From NCBI GenBank assembly GCA_963760375.1, contig CAVXCS010000007.1, positions 930,001 to 994,000 on the forward strand: DNA of 64,000 nucleotides. The letters are read 5' to 3'. The notes below the pieces were generated by a model. It ran no database searches, was not told the DNA's origin, and was given only the letters and a program-made list of their open reading frames with translations. The DNA is from Pelagihabitans sp963760375. GTDB taxonomy: Bacteria; Bacteroidota; Bacteroidia; Flavobacteriales; Flavobacteriaceae. The translations under genes were made by a program, and so were the position numbers. Positions 36,674 to 44,970 of this stretch are shown in pieces; positions within the stretch are counted from its first letter, which is position 1, and each line of letters opens with the position of its first letter.

Positions 36674-38560
36674 ATGAAGAAATATTTTCTTGTTCCCCTT
36701 ACAGTTTTGGCATTCTATGGTTGCGGCGCATCCAAAGCCTTCCCAACGGCCGACAAAACGCCGATTTTGACCCAAATAGATCTGGTGAACGTGGTAGATG
36801 ATAAGGTGATGGTAAGCATCGATCCGGGTGCCTTCTCCTCCGATGACGTCACCTTCTATATTCCAAAAACCGTCCCCGGCACCTACAAAGCCGATAATTA
36901 TGGCAAGTATATCGTAGATTTCCAGGCCCTTGACTATAGTGGTAAGGAACTCTCCTTTACCAAATCGGATGACAATACCTGGAACATTTCAAATGGCAAG
37001 GCATTGGATAAAGTGACCTATTGGGTAAACGACACCTACGATGACGAGGATGCCATGGAAGAGCCTGTCTTTTCCCCTTCTGGAACCAATATTCAGGCCG
37101 GAGAAAATTTTGTGTTGAACCTTCATGGTTTTGTGGGTTATTTTAAGGGCTATAGCGAAGTGCCTTATCAGCTCGATATACGAAAGCCTGCCGAGTTGTT
37201 TTCGACGACTTCATTGGTCGAAAAACCTAAAACCAAACCAGACCCCACAAAGGAAAGCTTTGTGGCCCAGCGTTATTTCGAAGTGATAGACAACCCCATC
37301 CTGTATGCCAAACCGAACAAAGAAACCTTTAAGATCAATGACATTGAGGTAACCCTAAGCGTATATGCCCCGGAGGGTACCTGGGCGGCGGCGGATCTAA
37401 AGGACAGGATGGAGAAAATGATGCTCGCACAAAAGACATTTCTGGGGGACGTCAACAGCACAAAGGAATACAATATTTTGCTCTATGTGTCTACGACCGA
37501 AGGGGATGCCAAAGGTTTCGGCGCTTTGGAACACCATACCTCTACGGTGGTGGTCTTGCCGGAATGGCTGCCCATGGAAGAAATGCAACAGGCGATGGTC
37601 GATGTGGTGTCCCACGAATTTTTCCATATCGTGACCCCCTTGAACGTGCATTCGAAGGAAATACAATTTTTTGATTTTAACGATCCAAAGATGTCAAAGC
37701 ATTTATGGATGTACGAAGGGACCACGGAATATTTTGCGAACCTCTTTCAGATCCAACAAGGCCTGATCGACGATGTTGAATTCTATAAGCGTATTGCCGA
37801 TAAGATATATAACGCCAAATCATACGACGACACCATGTCGTTCACCGAAATGAGCCGAAACATCCTAAATGATCCCTACAAGCCCAATTATGCCAACGTG
37901 TATGAGAAGGGCACGCTGATCAATATGTGTCTGGATATCTTATTGAGGGAATGGAGCCATGGTGAAAAAGGGGTGCTCTGGTTGATGAAGGAACTTTCCG
38001 AAAAATATGGGGACAATTCCCCGTTCGAAGATGATCGACTCTTCGATGAAATTGCGGATATGACCTATCCAGGCCTGCGAGCGTTCTTTGATGACCATGT
38101 CATCGGGACCATTCCAATCGATTATACATCTTACTTGTCGAAAGTGGGACTCACCATGGTTGACGATGAAGAAGAGAGCGGCTATTTTTTGAAGGGGGAA
38201 ATCCCTTATATCGATGTGGATCCCTCCAAAGGCAATAGTATTTTTGTTCGAAAAGGCATCAAACTCAATAAATTCTTCGAAAGTTTGGGGGCGAAAGGCG
38301 GCGACGTGATCAAAAGCATCAATGGTATCCCCATCGATTTGGAGGCAATGCGGTTTGTCATTGGCCAAAGTTTTGGATGGTCGCCAGAAACGGAAATTAC
38401 GATGAAAGTTAGCCGTGGAGATGAGGAACTTATCCTCAAGGGGGCAGTGGGCTCACCCATGCAAAGTGTAGAAAAAATTGTGCCGGTAGACAATGCAAGC
38501 GCGGCCCAGTTGGCGCTGCTTAAGGCCTGGCTGAAAGGCCTACGGACTAAGGTCGGATAA
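36674..38560 (+). CDS. M61 family metallopeptidase (glycyl aminopeptidase type), lipoprotein
   Basis: About 628 aa. The N-terminus is a lipoprotein signal (YFLVPLTVLAFYGCG). The catalytic zinc motif HEFFH has H314, E315 and H318 in VVSHEFFHIVTPLN, followed by the downstream Glu in MWMYEGTTEYFANL. The C-terminal 130 residues look like a PDZ domain (AKGGDVIKSINGIPIDLEAM). M61 enzymes are aminopeptidases preferring Gly or Ala. I use the ATG at 36674; the frame is open from 36605 but lacks a signal peptide there. It is divergent from pyrH. Confidence 0.92.
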   Translation: MKKYFLVPLTVLAFYGCGASKAFPTADKTPILTQIDLVNVVDDKVMVSIDPGAFSSDDVTFYIPKTVPGTYKADNYGKYIVDFQALDYSGKELSFTKSDDNTWNISNGKALDKVTYWVNDTYDDEDAMEEPVFSPSGTNIQAGENFVLNLHGFVGYFKGYSEVPYQLDIRKPAELFSTTSLVEKPKTKPDPTKESFVAQRYFEVIDNPILYAKPNKETFKINDIEVTLSVYAPEGTWAAADLKDRMEKMMLAQKTFLGDVNSTKEYNILLYVSTTEGDAKGFGALEHHTSTVVVLPEWLPMEEMQQAMVDVVSHEFFHIVTPLNVHSKEIQFFDFNDPKMSKHLWMYEGTTEYFANLFQIQQGLIDDVEFYKRIADKIYNAKSYDDTMSFTEMSRNILNDPYKPNYANVYEKGTLINMCLDILLREWSHGEKGVLWLMKELSEKYGDNSPFEDDRLFDEIADMTYPGLRAFFDDHVIGTIPIDYTSYLSKVGLTMVDDEEESGYFLKGEIPYIDVDPSKGNSIFVRKGIKLNKFFESLGAKGGDVIKSINGIPIDLEAMRFVIGQSFGWSPETEITMKVSRGDEELILKGAVGSPMQSVEKIVPVDNASAAQLALLKAWLKGLRTKVG

Positions 38561-38583
38561 CCCCTTCCGCAGAATATGAAAAA

Positions 38584-38613
38584 AAGGCCTCGCCCCATTC
38601 GGCGGGGCCTTTT
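38584..38613 (+). terminator. Terminator after the M61 peptidase gene
   Basis: AGGCCTCGCC and GGCGGGGCCT form a GC-rich stem with one G-T pair around a six-base loop, followed by a short T run (38611-38613). It closes the peptidase gene. Confidence 0.75.
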
Positions 38614-38740
38614 CTATGGTATTTCCCGAGGGCTGCCCCTTTCCTGCTTTTGGCGGAAAGCAATGCGGGGTTCTTTTCACGATTCCCAAGCCATGGAAAC
38701 TATCTTTCCTTGGGTCAGGGTAATAAAAAGTAAAAATAAT

Positions 38741-38771
38741 TTGTCAAAATGTAAAACAAACTTTACATTTA
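38741..38771 (+). promoter_or_regulatory. Candidate promoter and operator of the membrane protein/XRE operon
   Basis: TTG (38741-38743), 20 bases, TACATTTA (38764-38771). An inverted repeat with 9-base arms, AAATGTAAA (38747-38755) and TTTACATTT (38762-38770), spans the spacer and the -7 element. A dimeric regulator bound here would block transcription; the XRE protein two genes down is the obvious candidate. The half-site ATGTAAA is also found in the palindrome of the metal operon. The regulator assignment is inferred. Confidence 0.6.
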
Positions 38772-38779
38772 ACAAAAAT

Positions 38780-39265
38780 ATGATCATGAAAACAAAATAT
38801 TTATTGCCAAGTCGATACAAAAGGATGGGCTGGTTCGTATTTGTTCCCTCAGTGGTTTTAGGACTGATATCCTATTTCTGTGAATGGGAACCCGCCTTTT
38901 TGGATGTACAGGTGTGGGGCTTTACAGGATTGGAAGACACTATGGGAAAGTTCGACATCATTCAAACCCCGATCAACAATATTTTGAATGAAATCTGTGG
39001 GGTGTTGATTATTTTAAGTGGTCTGATGGTTGCCTTCTCCAAAGAAGGGGAAGAGGATGAACTCATTTCGATGGTTCGATTGGAATCATTGGTTTGGGCC
39101 ACGTATTGGAACTATGCGATTTTGATCTTGGCCTTTGTACTGGTTTACGATATGGCTTTTTTAACCGTGATGGTGTTCAATATGTTCACCATTTTGGTCC
39201 TCTTTATCATCAAATTCAATTGGGCCCTGCACAAACTTCAAAAATCGTTGGGTCATGAAGAATAG
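38780..39265 (+). CDS. Four-helix membrane protein paired with an XRE regulator
   Basis: About 161 aa. After a basic N-terminus (KTKYLLPSRYKRM) there are four hydrophobic helices: GWFVFVPSVVLGLISYF, ILNEICGVLIILSGLMVAF, YWNYAILILAFVLVYDM and MAFLTVMVFNMFTILVLFII. No enzymatic motif is seen and I recognise no family beyond the general pattern of a small integral membrane protein next to a short HTH protein. The ATG at 38780 or 38786 fits. Its end overlaps the XRE gene by 11 bases, so the pair is translationally linked. Confidence 0.82.
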   Translation: MIMKTKYLLPSRYKRMGWFVFVPSVVLGLISYFCEWEPAFLDVQVWGFTGLEDTMGKFDIIQTPINNILNEICGVLIILSGLMVAFSKEGEEDELISMVRLESLVWATYWNYAILILAFVLVYDMAFLTVMVFNMFTILVLFIIKFNWALHKLQKSLGHEE

Positions 39266-39461
39266 GATCAAGGTACAAAGGGCCGTACATGGTCTCACTC
39301 AGGCCGAATTGGCCGAACGGTCGAAAGTAAGCAGGCAAACGATCAACGCCATGGAATTGGGAAAATACGTACCCTCCACGGTATTGGCATTGCGGCTGTC
39401 AGAAATATTCGGCATACCGGTCAATGAACTGTTCGAACTGGAGCCAGAGGATTGGGAATAA
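39255..39461 (+). CDS. Short XRE/Cro-type helix-turn-helix regulator
   Basis: 68 aa, almost only the DNA-binding domain: VHGLTQAELAERSKVSRQTI with the recognition helix in SRQTINAMELGKYVPSTVLA, ending in FGIPVNELFELEPEDWE. Proteins of this size (about 67 aa) usually act as dimers and repress their own operon. It overlaps the membrane protein gene, and the palindrome over their promoter is a likely target. A terminator follows. Confidence 0.93.
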   Translation: MKNRIKVQRAVHGLTQAELAERSKVSRQTINAMELGKYVPSTVLALRLSEIFGIPVNELFELEPEDWE

Positions 39462-39462
39462 A

Positions 39463-39493
39463 AAAACCGCCCTCCGGAACGGAAAGCGGTTTT
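39463..39493 (+). terminator. Bidirectional terminator between the XRE gene and tsf
   Basis: AAAACCGC (39463-39470) and GCGGTTTT (39486-39493) pair, with T and A runs on both sides, so it can end both the plus-strand XRE transcript and the minus-strand tsf transcript that arrives from the right. Confidence 0.8.
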
Positions 39494-39513
39494 TGTTATG
39501 GTGCAGCACTACC

Positions 39514-40338
39514 TTAACCTAAGGCCACCCTTTTGAAACCGGTCACTTCCAATTTAGGATCGATCGATTTAACATATTGGGCAACGCTCAGCTTACTGTC
39601 CTTGATAAAATCTTGATTCACCAAGGTATTGTCTTTAAAGAAACGGTTCAATTTGCCTTTTGCGATGTTGTCCAACATGGCTTCCGGTTTTCCTTCCTGG
39701 CGCAATTGGTCTTTCGCAATTTCAATTTCCTTATCGATTATCGACTGGTCAACCGCGGCCTCGTTCAAAGCTACCGGGTTCATTGCGGCGGCTTGCATTG
39801 CCACATCCTTGGCAGCGACATCGACGCCTTTCACGGCAGCGGAAAGCCCGACCAAAGTTGCGATTTTGTTTCCGGCATGTATATAGGAACCAACAAAAGG
39901 AGCGGCTAGTTTTTCAAACCCGCCGATCTCTATCTTCTCACCGATGACGCCCGTTTGTTCGGTCAATTTTTCCTGTACACTGATGCCGTTGAAATCGGCC
40001 GCCAGGAAAGCTTCCTTGCTCTTAAAATTTAACGCCAAATCGGCCAGCGCATTGGCCAATGCGACAAAGCTGTCGTTTTTGGCCACAAAATCGGTCTCAC
40101 AGTTCAATGAGATCACAACACCTGCGGTATTGTCAGTCGAAACCTTAGCGATCGCGGCACCTTCAGACGAATCACGATCGGCCCTGTTTGCAGCTACTTT
40201 TTGACCTTTTTTGCGAAGGATCTCGATTGCTTTTTCAAAATCGCCATTGGCTTCTACCAGGGCTTTTTTGCAATCCATCATACCTGCTCCAGTGGTTTGC
40301 CTTAATTTATTGACATCTGCGGCTGTAATATTTGCCAT
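39514..40338 (-). CDS. tsf: Translation elongation factor Ts
   Basis: 274 aa. It starts with the UBA-like N-terminal domain (ITAADVNKLRQTTGAGMMDC) and carries the conserved LNCETDFVAKND of the core. It recharges EF-Tu with GTP. It follows rpsB, with a small hairpin (40359-40381) in the gap. Confidence 0.98.
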   Translation of the reverse strand: MANITAADVNKLRQTTGAGMMDCKKALVEANGDFEKAIEILRKKGQKVAANRADRDSSEGAAIAKVSTDNTAGVVISLNCETDFVAKNDSFVALANALADLALNFKSKEAFLAADFNGISVQEKLTEQTGVIGEKIEIGGFEKLAAPFVGSYIHAGNKIATLVGLSAAVKGVDVAAKDVAMQAAAMNPVALNEAAVDQSIIDKEIEIAKDQLRQEGKPEAMLDNIAKGKLNRFFKDNTLVNQDFIKDSKLSVAQYVKSIDPKLEVTGFKRVALG

Positions 40339-40358
40339 TTTATATGTTTTAAATTGTT

Positions 40359-40381
40359 CACCAATTTATACACCATTGGTG
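40359..40381 (-). other. Small inverted repeat between rpsB and tsf
   Basis: CACCAAT (40359-40365) and ATTGGTG (40375-40381) form a 7-bp stem with a nine-base loop, in the 91-base gap. No T run follows on either strand, so it is more likely an mRNA stability or processing element than a terminator. Confidence 0.4.
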
Positions 40382-40429
40382 CAGATCTTGGAAAACGTTA
40401 TTAAATTGAATTATAAATCTTTGGAGGCC

Positions 40430-41605
40430 TTAAGCGACCCCGCCCTTGGCATTGTCTTGCCATGTTTTCAGTTTGTCCCATTCGCCATCGGCGGCCATCT
40501 TGGCCTGTTTTGGCCATGAAGTTGGATCTAGGTGGGCCATTCTTGAGCTGGCAGCGTTCAAAATTTCTTTGATCGCATCCGGTTTCGATTTGGCCAGGTC
40601 TGCATAAGTCGCCAGTCCGGCATTGACCAAAGCCTCTGCAGCTTTTGGACCGATGCCCTCAACCTTCGTTAGGTCGTCTGCTTTCGCTTTTGATGTCTTG
40701 GCCGCGGCAGGTGCTGCCTTCGCTTTTGGCGCTTTTTCCTTTGCAGGGGCTTCTTCCTCTACGATTTCTTCAGCTTCGGCCACTGCGACTTCGTCTTTGG
40801 TATCTTCAACGGCTTGCTTTGGCGCTACTTTAACTGCTTTTTTGGCTTTTGGCGCGCGTACCACTTCTTCAGAGGAATCATCATCATCCCCTTCCCTGTC
40901 GGATTGCTTCTCCGATTTGCGTTCGGTCAACCCTTCCGCGATGGCGTCGGTCACCTCTCTCATGATGATTTCTATCGACTTTGAGGCGTCGTCATTGGAG
41001 GGAATCAAATAATCGATTTCCCGGGGATCTGAATTCGTATCGACCATTGCAAAAATGGGGATGTTCAATTTCAACGCTTCCTTAACGGCGATGTGTTCAC
41101 GCATCGTGTCCACAACGAACAAAGCGCCGGGTAAACGGGTCATTTCAGAAATGGAACCTAGGTTCTTTTCCAATTTTGCCCGTAAACGATCTACTTGCAA
41201 ACGTTCTTTTTTGGACAAGGTGTTAAAGGTCCCGTCTTTTTTCATCCGGTCGATGGAAGCCATCTTCTTTACGGCTTTTCTGATGGTGACAAAATTGGTC
41301 AACATCCCACCGGGCCAGCGCTCGGTAATGTAGGGCATGTTCACATTGGCTACCTTTTCGGCAACGATGTCCTTTGCTTGCTTCTTCGTGGCCACAAATA
41401 GGATTTTTCTGCCGGAAGCCGCAATTTTCTTGAGGGCCTCATTGGCCTCCTCCAGTTTTGCAACGGTTTTGTAAAGGTTGATGACGTGGATCCCATTGCG
41501 CTCCATGTAGATGTAGGGCGCCATGTTGGGGTTCCATTTTCTGGTAAGGTGTCCGAAATGCACACCTGCATCCAATAAATCTTTTACTTCGACTTTTTTA
41601 GCCAT
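40430..41605 (-). CDS. rpsB: 30S ribosomal protein S2 with C-terminal helix-hairpin-helix extension
   Basis: 391 aa, well over the usual 230-260. Residues 1-230 are a complete S2 (LLDAGVHFGHLTRKWNPNMA, ERWPGGMLTNF, VVDTMREHIAVKEALKLNIP). From about 231 to 309 there is a charged Ala/Lys/Glu linker (DDDDSSEEVV, KAPKAKAAPAAAKTSKAKA). Residues 310-391 look like a helix-hairpin-helix module of the DUF4332 type: DDLTKVEGIGPKAAEALVNA, GLATYADLAKSKPDAIKEIL, then SWPKQAKMAADGEWDKLK. HhH modules bind nucleic acid. S2 lies on the 30S surface near the mRNA exit, so the tail could reach outside. The role is unknown. It is in the rplM-rpsI-rpsB-tsf order. Confidence 0.95.
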   Translation of the reverse strand: MAKKVEVKDLLDAGVHFGHLTRKWNPNMAPYIYMERNGIHVINLYKTVAKLEEANEALKKIAASGRKILFVATKKQAKDIVAEKVANVNMPYITERWPGGMLTNFVTIRKAVKKMASIDRMKKDGTFNTLSKKERLQVDRLRAKLEKNLGSISEMTRLPGALFVVDTMREHIAVKEALKLNIPIFAMVDTNSDPREIDYLIPSNDDASKSIEIIMREVTDAIAEGLTERKSEKQSDREGDDDDSSEEVVRAPKAKKAVKVAPKQAVEDTKDEVAVAEAEEIVEEEAPAKEKAPKAKAAPAAAKTSKAKADDLTKVEGIGPKAAEALVNAGLATYADLAKSKPDAIKEILNAASSRMAHLDPTSWPKQAKMAADGEWDKLKTWQDNAKGGVA

Positions 41606-41856
41606 TTTAAATTTAGTTTACGTTCTTTTGAATCAGCAATGAGGAAGTGGTATCGCGCATGGCGCGAAGCCTTCATCATTTAGATGCTAAACTAATTTAC
41701 CCGAAAGGCCTTTCAGCTTTTTCCTGAAGGCACAACCCGCATCTAATGGGAGCGGGATGGGATTTATAATTTCGACTTGAAACCAAGTCGTTTTCAATGA
41801 ACTGGTTAATGATTGTATGATTGTGCCATCCTTGCAGAATGACCGGTAATCCGATA
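41606..41856 (-). other. 251-base non-coding leader ahead of rpsB
   Basis: No credible gene is present between rpsI and rpsB. A hairpin can form from CCTTTCAG (41709-41716) and CTGAAGG (41724-41730) with a small bulge. No TAnnTTTG promoter was found on the minus strand here, so rpsB is probably transcribed from the rplM promoter, and this stretch may hold processing or autoregulatory structure. Confidence 0.4.
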
Positions 41857-42243
41857 TTAACGTTTGGAGAATTGGAATTTCTTCCTTGCCTTCTTTTGTC
41901 CGAATTTCTTTCTTTCCACCATTCTTGGATCTCGGGTAAGCAATCCTTCCGGTTTTAAGGCAGTCCTGTTCTCTTCATCGATAGTGCACAGTGCCCTGGA
42001 AAGTCCCAAACGGATGGCTTCCGCCTGGCCTGTGATTCCACCTCCATAAACATTCACCTTTACATCGAAATTGTCAACGTTGTCGGTTAGCGCAAACGGT
42101 TGTCTTACTTTGTACTGCAAAGTGGCGGTAGGGAAATAATCACTGATGTCCCTTTGGTTAATGGTAATTTTACCTTTACCAGTTGAAAGATATACCCTGG
42201 CTACAGCGGTTTTTCTCCTTCCGATTTTATGAATAATCTCCAT
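41857..42243 (-). CDS. rpsI: 30S ribosomal protein S9
   Basis: 128 aa. It has the family start (IGRRKTAVARVYLSTGKGKI), VNVYGGGITGQAEAIRLGLS, and the conserved basic C-terminal tail ERKKFGQKKARKKFQFSKR that reaches the P site. Its start and the rplM stop overlap by one base region at 42243, the usual coupled pair. Confidence 0.98.
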   Translation of the reverse strand: MEIIHKIGRRKTAVARVYLSTGKGKITINQRDISDYFPTATLQYKVRQPFALTDNVDNFDVKVNVYGGGITGQAEAIRLGLSRALCTIDEENRTALKPEGLLTRDPRMVERKKFGQKKARKKFQFSKR

Positions 42244-42698
42244 TACTTAAATTCTTTTAAATTAAAGACGGTTGGTTTTTGAGCCTCTTGATCATGGTTC
42301 GGGCCAACATACACTTTTAAATTCCGGAAAAGCTCGGCACCCAATTTATTTTTGGGCAACATGCCTTTGATCGCTTTTTCCACGATACTCTCCGGTTTTT
42401 TTACCAACACTTCCTTGGCAGTCGCCGATCGTTGACCTCCAGGATAGCCTGTATATCTTTGATAGGTCTTGTCTTCCCATTTGTTCCCCGACAAGTGTAT
42501 TTTTTCAGCATTGATGACCACGACATTGTCTCCGCAATCAACATGGGGCGTAAAGTCGGTCTTGTGCTTTCCCCTTAATAATTTTGCGACTTTCGAGGCG
42601 AGACGGCCCAAGGTTTCACCCTCGGCATCTACCAATAGCCATTGCTTGTTCACTGTCTTGCGATTGGCCGATATCGTCTTGTAGCTTAATGTATCCAC
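42243..42698 (-). CDS. rplM: 50S ribosomal protein L13
   Basis: About 151 aa. Motifs: TVNKQWLLVDAEGETLGRLA, LLRGKHKTDFTPHVDCGDNV and SGNKWEDKTYQRYTGYPGG. The frame runs to an ATG at 42728, but the family start in Bacteroidota is MDTLSYKT, which here is encoded from a GTG at 42698 (GTG-GAT-ACA). I therefore use the GTG. A perfect-match promoter lies just upstream on the minus strand. It heads the rplM-rpsI-rpsB-tsf cluster. Confidence 0.96.
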   Translation of the reverse strand: MDTLSYKTISANRKTVNKQWLLVDAEGETLGRLASKVAKLLRGKHKTDFTPHVDCGDNVVVINAEKIHLSGNKWEDKTYQRYTGYPGGQRSATAKEVLVKKPESIVEKAIKGMLPKNKLGAELFRNLKVYVGPNHDQEAQKPTVFNLKEFK

Positions 42699-42745
42699 TA
42701 CTATATTTTTAATGATTAAACTTATCAATCCCCTTAAGAGGGCTG

Positions 42746-42775
42746 CAAATGTACAATTATTAAGTTGAAATCCAA
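42746..42775 (-). promoter_or_regulatory. Promoter of the rplM operon
   Basis: On the minus strand, TTG (42773-42775), exactly 19 bases, TACATTTG (42746-42753): a full match to TTG-N19-TAnnTTTG. The GTG start at 42698 is 47 bases downstream. Confidence 0.75.
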
Positions 42776-42934
42776 ATGCAAGTTTCCGATTATTTTATAG
42801 AATTTTGCGGGGTGTTTTGATGTCAAGCCGAGGTAGCGTTGTACCATTCAAAATAGGGCCTGGGATAAGGGTGTTGTTCAGCGAACGGCATGGGTGTTCG
42901 CGTTGAAGGGCCTATAATAAGGAAAGCCACGATC

Positions 42935-42966
42935 TTGAAAGCTGTTTTGGCGGCAGGATACTTTTG
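42935..42966 (+). promoter_or_regulatory. Candidate promoter of the lipocalin-like lipoprotein gene
   Basis: TTG (42935-42937), 21 bases, TACTTTTG (42959-42966), matching TTG/TAnnTTTG. The gene starts 54 bases downstream. The rest of the 292-base gap from 42729 to 43020 shows only this and the divergent rplM promoter. Confidence 0.6.
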
Positions 42967-43020
42967 TACGATATTTTTCGTTGTTGAGTTAATATGAAGA
43001 TAATTTAATACATAAGACTG

Positions 43021-43521
43021 ATGAAAAGTAAAATTTTATTTATGTTCCTTGCGGTCCTTGCTGGGTCCTGTTCCAATGACAAATCGAATGACAATGCTGC
43101 GGATGCCAATTCCATTGTGGGTACTTGGGATGCGACCGAATTGAAAATTGATGATAGTACCGCCAGTGACGATGCAAAGAACGGGAGGGACGCCCTGGCC
43201 TTTTTGACCGCCCGGGATTGCTATGTGATCACCTTCACTTTTAATGAAGACCTATCGGTGGTGGCCGAAAATTCGGTCAACTATCTCGAATTCAATGTAA
43301 ACGCTTCAGGTACCGGCATAGACATTCCTTGTCCCACCCAAAAAGATACGGATAACAGTACCTATACCTTCGATGGAAGGGTACTGTCTATTGTTGATGG
43401 TCAAGGCATGACCGTCTCCACCAACGTAACCTTCGATGGGAATACCATGGCCATTGATGCCACGGGATTGGACATACCCAATTTCAATGCGAGTGGGGAG
43501 CTGGTCTTCCAGAAAAGATAA
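43021..43521 (+). CDS. Lipocalin-like lipoprotein
   Basis: 166 aa. The lipobox is LAVLAGSCS with the lipidated Cys near residue 17. After a polar stretch (NDKSNDNAADA) the remaining 135 residues look like a small beta-barrel of the bacterial lipocalin-like type: SIVGTWDATELKID, VITFTFNEDLSVVAEN, STYTFDGRVLSIV and a C-terminal SGELVFQKR. Ligand and function are unknown. It is followed by a strong terminator. Confidence 0.8.
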   Translation: MKSKILFMFLAVLAGSCSNDKSNDNAADANSIVGTWDATELKIDDSTASDDAKNGRDALAFLTARDCYVITFTFNEDLSVVAENSVNYLEFNVNASGTGIDIPCPTQKDTDNSTYTFDGRVLSIVDGQGMTVSTNVTFDGNTMAIDATGLDIPNFNASGELVFQKR

Positions 43522-43543
43522 ACCATATCGTTCTTAGGATACC

Positions 43544-43579
43544 AAGCCCCTTTTGATGCTTCATCAGGGGCTTTTTTTA
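43544..43579 (+). terminator. Terminator after the lipoprotein gene
   Basis: AAGCCCC (43544-43550) and GGGGCTT (43567-43573), with an inner TGATG/CATCA pair, form a stable stem followed by a T tract to 43578. Confidence 0.88.
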
Positions 43580-43663
43580 TTTGAAACCAAATATTTCCTT
43601 TTTGTAGACCAAAGGGCTGCCTTAACTAAAAACGACTATATTTAAGCGCAACAAATCATTTCA

Positions 43664-44830
43664 ATGGCAAATTGGGCAGTTCGGCTTGACCAAAAGATCA
43701 CGCTTGTTTTTATTCAATTCCTCTCCCTATTTCTCTTTTCCTGTATCGATCCCGTGGAACCCGATTTTGAATTTAGGGCAGGCATCGTTTTTGTAGAGGG
43801 TTTGGTTTCTACCCTTCCGGGGGCCTCCTATGTCACGATCAGTGAATCCTCGACCGAATTTAATCTGTTCAAGGTGATCGCAGTGGAGGGTGCCGATGTT
43901 TTGTTCAAAAACAGCGGCACCGGGGCGACCCTCCCCCTAATCGAAAGGAATGGGGTCTATGTGCCCCCGGGAGACTTCGCAGCGGCGGTGGGCGAAACTT
44001 GGGCACTTGAAATCAGATTGAACACTGGCATTACCTATGGCTCTACCCCTGAGGAAATATTGGAACCAGTGGCCCTTAAGGAGATATCGGTTGAATATGA
44101 CCCGGAGTTGGTGTTCAATGAAGGAAGAAACAAATTTGTACCGGGACATTCCATAAAGGTTTCCTTCGATGATCCGGCAGCCATGGAGAACAATTATTAC
44201 TGGACCTATCGTGCCTATGAGAACCTGGATTTTTGTGAGCGTTGCGACAATGGTGTCTTTAGGGATGGGGAATGCCAGCGAAATCCGCCCAATTCCGGAA
44301 GGGCCGATTTCTACGATTATGCCTGCGAAACCGAGTGCTGGCGCATACGTTTCCCTGAAGGGGTCGCCATCTATAACGACCGTTTGTCCGATGGCAAAGC
44401 GATCAACGACCTGCCCGTAGGAGATCTTTTGTTGTACAATAAAGAAGATGTCGTGGTGGAAGTCCAACAATTATCATTGTCCCCGACGGCATATAAATAC
44501 TACAAAGTCCTCAAAGATATCATAGACAACAGTAATGGTTTGAATGCACCGCCACCGGCGGCCTTGATCGGGAACATAAGCAACCTTGAAAACAAGGAGG
44601 ATTTTGTTTTTGGCAGATTTACGGCGGCTGCCACTTCATCACAATCGGTATTTATCGATCGCAGTGCGATCCAGGAGCAGCCACTTGAAAGACAGGAAAC
44701 CCCGAATTTTGAAGGTTTTTTCTACCGGTACCCGCTCCCGAAACCATTACCGCTCCTTGTTCAGAGACCAAATTCAGAACATCCATCATGCCTGATGGCT
44801 GGATTCGGCAATGACTTTTGGAGACAATAA
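43664..44830 (+). CDS. DUF4249 lipoprotein, first copy (probable frameshift at the end)
   Basis: 388 aa as read. Lipobox LFLFSCIDP, then the DUF4249 domain (FVEGLVSTLPGASYVTISES, NYYWTYRAYENLDFCERC, EVQQLSLSPTAYKYYKVLKD). DUF4249 lipoproteins accompany TonB-dependent receptors in Bacteroidota and presumably help bind or deliver their substrate. Five cysteines are shared with the next copy: FCERC, ECQ and CETEC. After about residue 350 the frame departs from the paralog; one more T in the T6 run at 44716-44721 would restore APCSETKFRT and an ending at 44814 like copy two. This is a real or a sequencing frameshift. Confidence 0.9.
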   Translation: MANWAVRLDQKITLVFIQFLSLFLFSCIDPVEPDFEFRAGIVFVEGLVSTLPGASYVTISESSTEFNLFKVIAVEGADVLFKNSGTGATLPLIERNGVYVPPGDFAAAVGETWALEIRLNTGITYGSTPEEILEPVALKEISVEYDPELVFNEGRNKFVPGHSIKVSFDDPAAMENNYYWTYRAYENLDFCERCDNGVFRDGECQRNPPNSGRADFYDYACETECWRIRFPEGVAIYNDRLSDGKAINDLPVGDLLLYNKEDVVVEVQQLSLSPTAYKYYKVLKDIIDNSNGLNAPPPAALIGNISNLENKEDFVFGRFTAAATSSQSVFIDRSAIQEQPLERQETPNFEGFFYRYPLPKPLPLLVQRPNSEHPSCLMAGFGNDFWRQ

Positions 44831-44916
44831 TGGCAACGGTGCGGCCACGATTTTTTACAAGCCGATTTTCGTTCCCAGACCAAAACTTTGGCTCGAAGGC
44901 ATCAAGGTATATTTTA

Positions 44917-44948
44917 TTGCCAACTACAATAAAATAATACTATATTTA
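44917..44948 (+). promoter_or_regulatory. Candidate promoter of the second DUF4249 gene
   Basis: TTG (44917-44919), 21 bases, TATATTTA (44941-44948), one base off TAnnTTTG. The start codon at 44971 is 22 bases away. It could drive the second lipoprotein and the receptor. Confidence 0.5.
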
Positions 44949-44970
44949 AAAGTTCCCTAATAGAGTCTGC

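Noticed and set aside
42779..42960. Small genes in the gap between rplM and the lipoprotein gene
   Set aside because: Apart from the two promoters no frame with plausible start, length or composition was seen.
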